DNA of 22,335 nt from a virus, in IMG/VR virus record IMGVR_UViG_3300019487_000101, positions 1-22,335 of that record. The stretch is one strand, 5' to 3'. Shown piece by piece: positions 5,331 to 13,020 of the stretch. The number at the start of each line of letters is the position of its first letter. The stretch's first letter is position 1. The notes below the pieces were generated by a model that was not told the DNA's origin, did no database searches, and saw only the letters and a list, made by a program, of their open reading frames with translations. The position numbers and the translations under genes were made by a program.

Positions 5331-5555
5331 TTAAGCCTTCTTCCTTTCTAATTTGTCAAATCTGCGATCGTTGTCTTCATGCTTGTTTTCGTGTACTGCA
5401 AGCATGGTTTTCATATCGGATACCGTTTCGCTTAACTGCTTTAGAATCGCATCCGTCCGACCAATGTACGACTTTATTATCCAAATAAGAGCACATCCAA
5501 ATAAAAAACTTAGCGCATAATAAAATGAATCCGGAGGTATTACGATCTCGCCCAT
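5331..5555 (-). CDS. Membrane-anchored coiled-coil protein of the lysis module
   Basis: The 74-aa protein has a single hydrophobic helix at about residues 11-30 (FYYALSFLFGCALIWIIKSY). A charged heptad-like helix follows to the end (LKQLSETVSDMKTMLAVHEN, then DRRFDKLERKKA). Small proteins of this shape sit next to holins in many phages (XhlA-like or antiholin-like accessory proteins). Its ATG at 5555 overlaps the end of the two-helix holin candidate. It could be a holin partner, a second holin or a tail-associated membrane protein; topology and position favour a lysis accessory role. Confidence 0.6.
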   Translation of the reverse strand: MGEIVIPPDSFYYALSFLFGCALIWIIKSYIGRTDAILKQLSETVSDMKTMLAVHENKHEDNDRRFDKLERKKA

Positions 5556-5773
5556 TATTGAAATATGTCTACGATTCCGTCTTTGTTGTTATCAGTACAC
5601 CATATCGCAAGCACCGCCCCGACAAAAGAAAACCCGCCAGCAATCAACATCCAGTGATCTGATGCTCCTAATTCATGCAATCCAACAACACCAGGAGCCG
5701 CAAATACCGCAATAGTCTTTTTAACGTTCTCCCAGAATGTCACTTTTTTCCAAAACTTTGATGCTTCGCTCAT
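5555..5773 (-). CDS. Putative holin with two membrane segments
   Basis: The 72-aa protein has a basic amphipathic start, then two hydrophobic stretches at about residues 20-36 (TIAVFAAPGVVGLHEL) and 41-58 (WMLIAGGFSFVGAVLAIW), and a short polar tail. Size, topology and place before the endolysin fit a small holin that permeabilises the inner membrane to time lysis. The C-terminal tail DNNKDGIVD (61-69) resembles a calcium-binding dockerin/EF-type loop, unusual for a holin and possibly coincidental. It overlaps the 128-aa gene upstream by 4 bp and the next gene by 1 bp. Confidence 0.65.
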   Translation of the reverse strand: MSEASKFWKKVTFWENVKKTIAVFAAPGVVGLHELGASDHWMLIAGGFSFVGAVLAIWCTDNNKDGIVDIFQ

Positions 5774-6156
5774 GTCGGTTTGTGAATAAGTAAGTATTCA
5801 AATAACACAGCTTCTATTTCTGTGTCCTGTTCTTTTGTAAATTCTTTCAACTCGTTCTCTGGTATAAAATTCAATTCCAGTTCGATTAAATATGCCTTTT
5901 GTTTTTCCCGCAGGTTCTTGGTAAACTCTTTTATCTTTTCTTTGTCTTCAAGATAAAACGCAGCGCCCTGCTGTGATGCACCAAAGTCCTCTGCAACATC
6001 ATTTTCTAACTCACTCAAAACTGATAAACTATTTTTCAATGCTATCTTTGCATTAATAAGTTTAATGTAGTTAACGCCTGATACGTGTCTTGCCTTAAGT
6101 CCTTTTTGGCTTAAAGCTGTGTTTAGTTCTACCGCTTGTTGTCTGTTCAGTTTCAT
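5770..6156 (-). CDS. Hypothetical 128-aa helical protein
   Basis: Predicted to be almost entirely alpha-helical and charged (QAVELNTALSQKGLKA, NAKIALKNSLSVLSELEND, KEKIKEFTKNLREKQKAYLI). No membrane segment, signal peptide or catalytic motif is visible. Proteins of this type and size are frequent between the tail fibre and lysis genes of phages in this group, but I know of no tested role; a tail-assembly or lysis-timing partner is possible. The start follows an A-rich leader and the stop overlaps the holin candidate. Confidence 0.65.
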   Translation of the reverse strand: MKLNRQQAVELNTALSQKGLKARHVSGVNYIKLINAKIALKNSLSVLSELENDVAEDFGASQQGAAFYLEDKEKIKEFTKNLREKQKAYLIELELNFIPENELKEFTKEQDTEIEAVLFEYLLIHKPT

Positions 6157-6251
6157 ATTTTATTTTTTTATACTTTCGATCTTTTTGTTGGATTAGTTAT
6201 TTGGTTGACGCCTCGTCCTGTAAGCAGCCTCCAAAGGTAATCATATAGTTT
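6157..6251. promoter_or_regulatory. Intergenic gap with candidate leftward -7 element before the lysis cassette
   Basis: On the minus strand TACCTTTG (6239-6232) fits TAnnTTTG exactly, about 75 bp before the 128-aa gene. No TTG -33 box is found at the expected 19-21 base distance. This is the longest gap in the late region left of 16323, so a lysis-cassette promoter is plausible but not strong. Confidence 0.3.
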
Positions 6252-8978
6252 TTAGTTTTGTAAAACCCTCCAACGTGACGAGGTTCCATCGTACCATATC
6301 GTACAAGCCTCATCAGCTCCTATCGTAATGTTTGCATTTAGTGCAAATCTGTTAGCCGCTGTTGAACTTGCGCTCTCATCGACCAGCACAATATCCTGCG
6401 CCCCTACGTTCAAAATAACTTTATACTCTCCTGCTGTCGGTGCTGCTATCCCCGTAATACTTCGTGAAGCATCGGAAGAAAGTCTAATCACAAACTGCTT
6501 ATGAAAGTCAGTAGGGTTGTAGTCATTCTGATCGGCTGTTAATTGTGTAGGAGAAACAGCGCCAGCCATTATAATTCCTCCGGCAGATGCGTTAAGTACG
6601 TTATGCCTTCCAGCGATGGCGCTTATTGTGGGGCTGTATTTGATACCATCCAGATCATCCCCTGCTGACGTAATAGTTGGTATGATGTTTAGAATAGTAA
6701 CATCACCATTAGCGCCACCAGTCTGATTGATAGTCGGGTTAGTCGTTACAGCGTTATACACCCCTGTACCTGAAGTGGGCGCGAAGCCTGAAGCCATTGC
6801 AACCTCATGCGCTGTGCCTGAGGTATAGGTCATGGCAGCGTTAAGGTTCTTCAAACTGATTCCAAAGGTTGAACTTGGAATTACGCTTGTGTTATTATGT
6901 TGTAATTGTAAGGAAGAACTACTACCAGACCTCACGGTTGAGTTGCCACTCATTACCAGTAGTGAGTTAGTTGTTCCGCTTAAAACCGTAGCACCATTAT
7001 TGAATGCTATCCCTATTCCATTCAGGTTTGTGTTCACCTGCATCGCTACAGCATACGCACCACCGTTTACGGAGTAACGTAAATACCAATCACCTGTAGG
7101 GGCGGCAGCACCTTGTACCGGAACCACCCCCGCATCAAAGTCAACCGTCTGACTTGCTGCTGTTGCGTTTGTCTTCCAGCCTCTTGCCCTCCATCTTGTA
7201 AACGGTGACCACTGTTGCGCTCCTGCGGCTGCGGCTGTTGGGTTTGAAAATGTGATAACGTCTGAAGCAGTCGCTCCCAAACTCGCGGCCTGAAAGTCTA
7301 TTGTATTGGTAGATGTTGCAGCGATTGTGTTTGCCCCTGTTAGGGTAGATGTACCAGACAGTGACCATCCTGACCCTGTTGCCCAGATAAGATCGGAACC
7401 GTTAGAAGAAAGAAATTGACCGGAAGTACCAAGTCCTAAACGTGCTGTAACATTCGATGAGTTTCGATAAATAATATCTCCCCTCGTTGTCATAGGGTCT
7501 GCAAAACCAGAAGCAGACGCTACCCAACTTGCTGTAGTGCCGTCTGATGTCAGTACATATCCACTCGTTCCAATACCTAACCTGGCTGCTACTCCTGATG
7601 CGCCACCTAAAATAATATCCCCCGTTGTCGTCATTGGGTTGCCAAGAATAGGAAGTTTACTTGCTCCCGCGTTTCTTATATACCCAACACCACTGATCGA
7701 CTCAATAATAAATCCATTAGTTGGTGCAGATGTTGTTGCGGTTGTAGCATTTTTAAAGAAAAGAACACCGCTTCCACCACCATAAGATTCACCACCGAAA
7801 CCGTAATTTACAATAAACGGAGCAGTGTCCGAACCAAACACCATTGAGTTACTTTGCCCAACACGTGTGCCACTACCAATAGCCATCGCATACGATAGGC
7901 CGTCTGTTGCTGTTTTATACCCTGTGCCAGCGCCCAAGAACAAAAGACCTATACCGTTCACAGTAGCAGCCCCAAGTCCTCCATCATCACCAGCACTTGC
8001 CCCGACCGCGACTGAACTGTTTATACTGGTACTAAGATTAGCAGCCTGCCCAAATGAGAATGCGCCTATGGCGGTATTATAAGAGCCCAATCCATACACG
8101 CCAGACCAAAATCCCACTCCTACGTTATAAGACTGCGTAGTTAATTTTTCCCATGTTTCACTTCCAATGGTAGTGTTGCCAATTCCACTCGTCACCTGAT
8201 GTAATCCGCCAAACGCAAAATTCCTATATCCAGTTGTCAACTGCCCAAGCACTGAGTTACCAAAGGCGCTATTCTCATAACCTGTAGTAACGTTCGTTAA
8301 AACATCTGCACCAAAACCTGAATTAGCATAACCAGTTAGGGATGCACCGGACAATACGTTTGCTCCAAACCCTGAATTACTCCCCTGTGTTGTTGGAGCG
8401 TTGAGAACATTGTATCCAAATCCAGTATTCTTCGTGCCGATAGTCAGTGACTTTAAAACCTGATAGCCAAAGGCTGAATTATAGCTACTTTCGTAAGTGA
8501 ATGATCCATTTATAAGGGATGAAAGGACACTAAACCCAACACCAGTATTTCTACCTTGCGATGTTGCCCAAGTACCTGTTACTCCTGCGCTATTACCAAT
8601 AGCTAACCCTGAGTTGGTGGTAACACCAGGCATTTGCAGAAACCTGACTCCATTAACTGTAAGCACATTGCTATTAAATGTAAAGTTAGCATTGCCTCCT
8701 ATCGTATTTGATGATGTCCCAAATGCTACTTGCGTTGATGCTATCGTTCCTCCAATTGTACCACCACCTGCTGGCGTAGCCCATACAAGGTCATCGCGTA
8801 AAAACTTAGTACCGTCAGGCGTTCCTGTAAAGGGCAAGTCAGCCCGGACAAGTGATCTGAACGTAGGCAATGTAGCCGCACCCGTTGCTGGGCCAGCGTA
8901 TACAGTGTTGGCTCCAGCGACTGTTCCTGCTGTGCTGCTGAAGGCGTTGTATGCTATATAAAATCTTATCGTTTGCAT
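6252..8978 (-). CDS. Tail fibre / receptor-binding protein with YadA-like head repeats
   Basis: With the start at 8978 (MQTIRFYIAYN, 1 bp after the upstream stop) the protein has 908 residues. The N-terminal region has 'ANTVYAGPATGAATLPTFRS' followed by 'TPDGTKFLRDDLVW', a common phage fibre module. About residues 144-327 carry some eight copies of an N-(T/S)-(G/A)-(F/V/I)-G motif (NTGVG, NSAFG, NTGFG, NSGFG, NTAIG), spaced 18-25 residues, resembling left-handed beta-roll heads of trimeric autotransporter adhesins. Two copies of PMTT(T/R)GDII...GTSG follow (about 448-492 and 495-537). The rest is Ser/Thr/Gly-rich beta structure ending in a compact domain (EACTIWYDGTSSRWRVLQN). Probably trimeric and exposed, binding the host surface; no depolymerase motif is seen. 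An alternative ATG at 9002 overlaps the previous gene. Confidence 0.85.
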   Translation of the reverse strand: MQTIRFYIAYNAFSSTAGTVAGANTVYAGPATGAATLPTFRSLVRADLPFTGTPDGTKFLRDDLVWATPAGGGTIGGTIASTQVAFGTSSNTIGGNANFTFNSNVLTVNGVRFLQMPGVTTNSGLAIGNSAGVTGTWATSQGRNTGVGFSVLSSLINGSFTYESSYNSAFGYQVLKSLTIGTKNTGFGYNVLNAPTTQGSNSGFGANVLSGASLTGYANSGFGADVLTNVTTGYENSAFGNSVLGQLTTGYRNFAFGGLHQVTSGIGNTTIGSETWEKLTTQSYNVGVGFWSGVYGLGSYNTAIGAFSFGQAANLSTSINSSVAVGASAGDDGGLGAATVNGIGLLFLGAGTGYKTATDGLSYAMAIGSGTRVGQSNSMVFGSDTAPFIVNYGFGGESYGGGSGVLFFKNATTATTSAPTNGFIIESISGVGYIRNAGASKLPILGNPMTTTGDIILGGASGVAARLGIGTSGYVLTSDGTTASWVASASGFADPMTTRGDIIYRNSSNVTARLGLGTSGQFLSSNGSDLIWATGSGWSLSGTSTLTGANTIAATSTNTIDFQAASLGATASDVITFSNPTAAAAGAQQWSPFTRWRARGWKTNATAASQTVDFDAGVVPVQGAAAPTGDWYLRYSVNGGAYAVAMQVNTNLNGIGIAFNNGATVLSGTTNSLLVMSGNSTVRSGSSSSLQLQHNNTSVIPSSTFGISLKNLNAAMTYTSGTAHEVAMASGFAPTSGTGVYNAVTTNPTINQTGGANGDVTILNIIPTITSAGDDLDGIKYSPTISAIAGRHNVLNASAGGIIMAGAVSPTQLTADQNDYNPTDFHKQFVIRLSSDASRSITGIAAPTAGEYKVILNVGAQDIVLVDESASSTAANRFALNANITIGADEACTIWYDGTSSRWRVLQN

Positions 8979-8979
8979 A

Positions 8980-9336
8980 TTATAAAACTGTAAACATACC
9001 AAATGCTAAATTTCTGTTGTACCCACCTGACGCCAGATAATTTATTTCATAAAAATAATTTCCATTCTCATCAAAGTCTGTGTCCGTTGAGTTAACAATC
9101 AACGAAGAACCATCCCTTGTAAGTGGTATTGTTTTCAAAACTGTTCCAAGTCGTTCATTATACACAACTAAATTAGCTGAAATGAAATCCGGGAAGTCAA
9201 AATCTGTCTGAGTGCCGCAGTCATCATAATAAAAAACACAAGCTACTCCCAGGATAGGGTCACCGTTATAAAGTTCTATATTTTTATTGTTCGATTGAAA
9301 AATACTGTATGAGTTTAACATCTGCATCGTGGACAT
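8980..9336 (-). CDS. Putative tail appendage / baseplate-type protein
   Basis: The 118-aa protein is mainly beta-strand: 'IELYNGDPILGVACVFYYDD', 'FISANLVVYNERLGTVLKTI' and 'FYEINYLASGGYNRNLAFG'. The layout (strand pairs, '(A)NLVVYNERG..L', then a final 'Y.YE..Y..GGY...L..G...V') resembles small proteins coded just before tail fibres in Bacteroidota phages, probably an appendage or fibre-attachment subunit with an Ig-like sandwich. It starts 22 bp inside the connector gene and stops 1 bp before the fibre start. The function is inferred from position and predicted structure. Confidence 0.55.
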   Translation of the reverse strand: MSTMQMLNSYSIFQSNNKNIELYNGDPILGVACVFYYDDCGTQTDFDFPDFISANLVVYNERLGTVLKTIPLTRDGSSLIVNSTDTDFDENGNYFYEINYLASGGYNRNLAFGMFTVL

Positions 9337-9848
9337 CCGCAGTCCTTTTTATGTTTCTTACTTACTACGCTTATGTGAAAACTATTCCCCAACGTATCAC
9401 TACTGCAATCCCGTGAGTACAGTGGATAATTTGAGTAATATGCGTTCAAAAAGTCTATCATAAACTTTTTATACTTATGCGCTTCCTGTTTTGCGTCTTT
9501 TATGATGGTTGACATCTGCGTATCAGTGGCCACAACGCTGTTATCTTCAGATGGAACCCTAAAACCTGCCCTTGTAGGCTTGTAATTGGCCTTTACCGTC
9601 CAATATTCGTTGGCCTGCCACGCTACAAACTGTTTTATGTACGGAAACAGAGCTTTATAAGCCGTTGACAGTGTGCCGGCCTTGTAATTGGTCAGAAAAT
9701 CATTATAAAAAGCGTCTCCTATAACCATACGTAGCATCTGTTGAGCCCTGTAAATCTTGTGTTCAAGCTCCTCGTCAGGTATGCTCTGCGGTATGTCTAC
9801 CTCTTCTTTCAGGTAGGCGTATGTTATCAGTTTATCTAATTTAGCCAT
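9315..9848 (-). CDS. Putative head-tail connector / adaptor protein
   Basis: This 177-aa helical protein directly follows the portal gene (13-bp overlap). The sequence (ELEHKIYRAQQMLRMVIGDA, then PYIKQFVAWQANEYWTVKAN) matches the all-helical adaptor proteins that dock under the portal and count as gp6/gp15-like connectors. Proteins of this kind are regular partners of the portal in Bacteroidota phages. The C-terminus carries an odd Cys cluster, DCGCPRCRC (Cys170, 172, 175, 177), which could bind a metal or form disulphides. Confidence 0.6.
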   Translation of the reverse strand: MAKLDKLITYAYLKEEVDIPQSIPDEELEHKIYRAQQMLRMVIGDAFYNDFLTNYKAGTLSTAYKALFPYIKQFVAWQANEYWTVKANYKPTRAGFRVPSEDNSVVATDTQMSTIIKDAKQEAHKYKKFMIDFLNAYYSNYPLYSRDCSSDTLGNSFHISVVSKKHKKDCGCPRCRC

Positions 9849-11446
9849 GCGTCAAAATCTTTAAGTTTCACGTCTAAAAAGTCAAACATAGGTTTCCCGC
9901 CCCACTGATTGTACAGTATAACATCGCAACCCTCATTGAAAGGGCTGTTGGCAAAGCGTTCATTGCGTTTCAGATAGCTGTACACCCTTTTTAATTGCCG
10001 TAACCCCATACTTTTGTTAGCCACAATGGCGGCTGCAACCTCACGCCCTGCCTTACCACCGCATTTCAAACCCATTTTATCAGCATATTCTAAGGCCTTG
10101 TTTATGGTTTTGACTACATTATCAGGGAACGTTACCTGTATTGCATTAGAAATCTGCGGTTCAGTTTTAGGCTCTGCCAAATCACCATCCAATAGGATTA
10201 TATCGGTGTTTTTGGTAATCCATTCTCTTTTTTCATCTGGTGTGAGTGCATCCCATATCTTGTCGTCTAGTATTTCCAATTCAGGGTATGGGTTGTACGG
10301 TGTTATTACGACCTCTTCTTTGTACGGGGTAACCATGAGAGGTAAAAACTTCTTATAGGCTTCTGTTAAGTACCTTTGTTTGCGTTTTACCCGCTGTTGC
10401 ATGAGTTTTACCGACACTCTGATAAGATTGCCATCCCCGCCAAGGCTTGCCCCTTCGTTTATGTTGGCCAGAATTGAAGGAACCTTCCATGCAAGGGTTA
10501 TTTTTTTGGTTGAATGGGTGTCAAGGTTATTAAATAAATCCCCGTTATTGTTGGCTGGCAATGTCAGGACCGTTGGTGCCTCCTCGTTGTTGTTCACCCA
10601 CTGCACCCACATATTTCCTATACGTTTTGCCCCCATGAAGTTATGTGAAACGATCTCATCAAACTCCTGTGAGGCTGTAGCCGGTTTACCATCCCCGTTG
10701 TAGTCTGCAAATTCTGGATTATTGCTTGGGTCAAATGGGTTACCTTTTACAATCAACATAAACGGCTGCAACATACCGTTAGCCATGTTATCCTCATGGT
10801 AATCGGCCACTGATGTTTCGGTTTTCATCCATTTTTTACCGCTAACCGCCTCATGCTTGGGGTAAAACCTGCTTAACGTGGTAGTCGTGCCAACAAAAAG
10901 TACCTGCCCCTTATATTTGGTCTTATCCCTCAATATCTGGTCTTTTACAGAATTTGGGTTAAAAACATCGTATATTATAGTTTGTTTTTTGTCGGTGCTG
11001 TTGTAGTCTACTGTACCAAAAAATGGGTTATAATAAATCTTTGATATAAACCCGTTATAATCGGGCTTGCCAAGACGACAATTTTCAAAAGGCAAAAACT
11101 CTACTTCTGTCACCGCCCCGCTAACGTTATACCGAATAAGCAATGCAAACCCCTCAAACTCCCCAAACGAATCAGCGCATTTAGCGTGTATTTGCCAGAA
11201 TGTTTCCCCCGATGGGTTTACTTTGATGTCTTCGAGTTCATTGCCGCTGAACCCATCACCTTCTATAAAGTCCTGTGTAGTTGATAGGCACGATTTCCCG
11301 GTCGGGCTTTCGGAAATTATCCGTGACCATTCAATAGGCCAGTCATCTTTAGCGCCAAATGGAAGGTAACCGTCTGAAGTTGTGGCATTTCTGGGAGCAG
11401 ATTGCCGTATTAGATTGAGGAAATTATAAATTTTCAGCCACGCCAT
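9836..11446 (-). CDS. Portal protein with extra C-terminal domain
   Basis: The 536-aa protein opens with a typical portal N-terminus: 'LPFGAKDDWPIEWSRIISES' followed by 'PTGKSCLSTTQDFIEGDGF'. Then come the wing and stem regions (FEGFALLIRYN, FLPFENCRLGKPDYNG, and later NINEGASLGGDGNLIRVSVK followed by KRKQRYLTEAYKKFL). The portal forms the dodecameric ring through which DNA enters and leaves the capsid. From about residue 460 there is a separate domain (GGKAGREVAAAIVANKSMGL, YLKRNERFANSPFNEG, QWGGKPM) resembling a module found at the C-terminus of other phage head proteins (helix pair, then '(L/Q)WGG..M'). The start at 11446 overlaps the upstream glycosyltransferase by 23 bp. Confidence 0.8.
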   Translation of the reverse strand: MAWLKIYNFLNLIRQSAPRNATTSDGYLPFGAKDDWPIEWSRIISESPTGKSCLSTTQDFIEGDGFSGNELEDIKVNPSGETFWQIHAKCADSFGEFEGFALLIRYNVSGAVTEVEFLPFENCRLGKPDYNGFISKIYYNPFFGTVDYNSTDKKQTIIYDVFNPNSVKDQILRDKTKYKGQVLFVGTTTTLSRFYPKHEAVSGKKWMKTETSVADYHEDNMANGMLQPFMLIVKGNPFDPSNNPEFADYNGDGKPATASQEFDEIVSHNFMGAKRIGNMWVQWVNNNEEAPTVLTLPANNNGDLFNNLDTHSTKKITLAWKVPSILANINEGASLGGDGNLIRVSVKLMQQRVKRKQRYLTEAYKKFLPLMVTPYKEEVVITPYNPYPELEILDDKIWDALTPDEKREWITKNTDIILLDGDLAEPKTEPQISNAIQVTFPDNVVKTINKALEYADKMGLKCGGKAGREVAAAIVANKSMGLRQLKRVYSYLKRNERFANSPFNEGCDVILYNQWGGKPMFDFLDVKLKDFDAWLN

Positions 11447-12200
11447 AGTCTGGGATATTGAAATAGTTCGGCACCGTGTGCAACACTTTGCCGTAAAAAT
11501 TACAATAATATCCTTCCTTAGCGCACATTAAATCCTGAGTTATGGTAGATCGCTCTAAATTGGCTTTCGCTGTGCTGTTCCTTATTTTTTTAGCGTAGTC
11601 TTTTCTAACCCATGAATAATGTTCCATGACAACTTCCTCTGTATACTCAACCCCGGAATCAATATTTATACTTCTGGTTGGGTCTATTCTTATCTGGCCG
11701 TTAATCCACGCAAAAGGATAATTTGTATTGAACTCATGCCTCACTCTTTCTGTCAGCTTATGGATGAACGGAACTAAAGTTATATCGCGTCCTATCGTTA
11801 ATGTGGGGCTTTTAAAATAACAGTTACATGGAATGACCAAGCCTTGCAGCTCCGGTTCCACGTGAAACCGTTCCTTTGCTGTTTTGAATTTCTCGTAATG
11901 ATAAAACTCGTCTGCGTCCATCATTATGAAATGGGTGTACCCTCGTTCTAATGCAATCCTAAGACCTTCGTTTCGTTTTGCTGTTTCCTTTTGCATCGTA
12001 GTAAGTCCACGAGGTTCATATTTTATAGCTTCCATGTCTACTCTCCAAAAATCCGGCATCTTTGAAAACTCCCCGTAATTACTTGCTTCTGAGCCTATAA
12101 CAATAACGTCATCGACAAGAGGATATATGTTTTTATAAGAACGCTCTAACATATCCCAATCATCCCACACGCAAAATATGGCCGCTAATCTCATTTCCAT
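11424..12200 (-). CDS. Glycosyltransferase, GT-A fold (DADEF motif)
   Basis: The 258-aa protein starts with an inverting-GT2-like strand (MRLAAIFCVWDDWDMLERSY), then DVIVIGSEAS, KETAKRNEGLRIALERGYTH and FIMMDADEFYH. The D-x-D (DAD, about residues 95-97) would hold a metal and the sugar nucleotide. It would transfer a sugar from an activated donor to an acceptor not identifiable here. ATGs at residues 1 and 3 are both possible. It overlaps the zinc-ribbon gene (10 bp) and portal gene (23 bp), so it is translated with virion proteins. Confidence 0.75.
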   Translation of the reverse strand: MEMRLAAIFCVWDDWDMLERSYKNIYPLVDDVIVIGSEASNYGEFSKMPDFWRVDMEAIKYEPRGLTTMQKETAKRNEGLRIALERGYTHFIMMDADEFYHYEKFKTAKERFHVEPELQGLVIPCNCYFKSPTLTIGRDITLVPFIHKLTERVRHEFNTNYPFAWINGQIRIDPTRSINIDSGVEYTEEVVMEHYSWVRKDYAKKIRNSTAKANLERSTITQDLMCAKEGYYCNFYGKVLHTVPNYFNIPDYGVAENL

Positions 12201-12406
12201 TTATTTCCTTCTGGATGTGGGCATTCGTTTTCTTCATCGCTTGCCTTTGCTATCAAAGGACACAAACAAACACCACAAACAAATCCCTTTCTTTTATCAC
12301 ACGTTTGACAAATCGATAATCTATCTTCCCTTAAATCCTTGTTTAAGCCTTTGAACAAATACCACCACGCACGAACTATTCTAAATATCATAGGTATCCC
12401 TGACAA
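12191..12406 (-). CDS. Small Cys-rich, putative zinc-ribbon protein
   Basis: The 71-aa protein has an amphipathic hydrophobic N-terminus (IPMIFRIVRAWWYLFKGL) followed by Cys pairs at 33/36 (CQTC), 44/47 (CGVC), and further Cys at 49 and 62 (ECPHPEGNKW). CxxC...CxxC with a final 'CP...W' looks like a zinc-ribbon. Similar small proteins (R...C..C......C..C.C.L..K.....CP...W) appear beside glycosyltransferases in other phages, in my memory. It may be an adaptor or cofactor of the glycosylation enzymes. Confidence 0.6.
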   Translation of the reverse strand: MSGIPMIFRIVRAWWYLFKGLNKDLREDRLSICQTCDKRKGFVCGVCLCPLIAKASDEENECPHPEGNKWK

Positions 12407-13020
12407 TGAAACACAGCTTCTCTATTCGGTTGTGAGTAACCTGGCCCGATGTAGCATAAATGACTCGCCCCTGTTTGGTACTTCATGCCCATACGTTGTG
12501 CAATTATTGAGGCGCACGTCATATCGTGTCTATGGTCTGCCCAATCACCTTTAAAACATCCTGCCTTTGCTGAGGCCGTCCACTCATCCAAAAATTTCAT
12601 AGCCCTTTCGTTGTTCCTGTTCAATCCAAGAAGCCCCGCACTGAACATCGTTAAACCACCTTCGCCCTGTACCGCTTCCTGTACAGTAAGGTTGAAGTAG
12701 TTTCGGGTGTGTTCGTTGCACCACCTGCCAACATAATGCCCAGCTTCCTCGAAAAAATGCCCGTCTTCTTTGATTATGTTTTCAATCTTTGACAGATCAC
12801 CTACACGGTACATTGATGCGTCAGCCCATAATACAATAGGATCAATATTAATAACTATTTTTAGGGCATGGCATTTAAACTCGTAGGGGCTTTCCTGATG
12901 TGTCGGGCTTCCTATTTGAGAATAATTATCATACATCAAATGATGGTAGTTAGACAAACTATTCCTAAGCCTGTTTTGGCCTGACTTAAAATTTCTTGTT
13001 GCGAAGTTTACTACTATCAT
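12388..13020 (-). CDS. Glycosyltransferase-like protein
   Basis: The 210-aa protein begins MIVVNFATRNFKSGQNRLRN and carries 'SLSNYHHLMYDNYSQIGSPT', which looks like the acceptor-side start of a nucleotide-sugar transferase. It also has 'IVLWADASMY' (residues 62-71), a probable metal/donor-site motif in which a D-A-S replaces D-x-D. Later residues (HDMTCASIIAQRMGMKYQTG) fit a GT-A C-terminal half. Similar proteins occur in phage sugar clusters. No direct proof of activity. Overlaps the methyltransferase gene by 4 bp and the zinc-ribbon gene by 19 bp. Confidence 0.6.
   Translation of the reverse strand: MIVVNFATRNFKSGQNRLRNSLSNYHHLMYDNYSQIGSPTHQESPYEFKCHALKIVINIDPIVLWADASMYRVGDLSKIENIIKEDGHFFEEAGHYVGRWCNEHTRNYFNLTVQEAVQGEGGLTMFSAGLLGLNRNNERAMKFLDEWTASAKAGCFKGDWADHRHDMTCASIIAQRMGMKYQTGASHLCYIGPGYSQPNREAVFHCQGYL

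Noticed and set aside
6200-6225. Small GACG-CCT-CGTC hairpin after the fibre gene as a terminator
   Set aside because: The stem is only 4 bp and no U-run follows in the direction of transcription.
8497-8961. Rightward 154-codon frame opposite the fibre gene
   Set aside because: Pro/Val/Ala-rich product typical of the antisense of a Gly/Thr-rich fibre; no start signal and no recognisable domain.
8979-9002. Upstream ATG at 9002 for the tail fibre
   Set aside because: It would overlap the end of the appendage gene; ATG at 8978 starts 1 bp after that stop and fits the tight spacing of neighbours.
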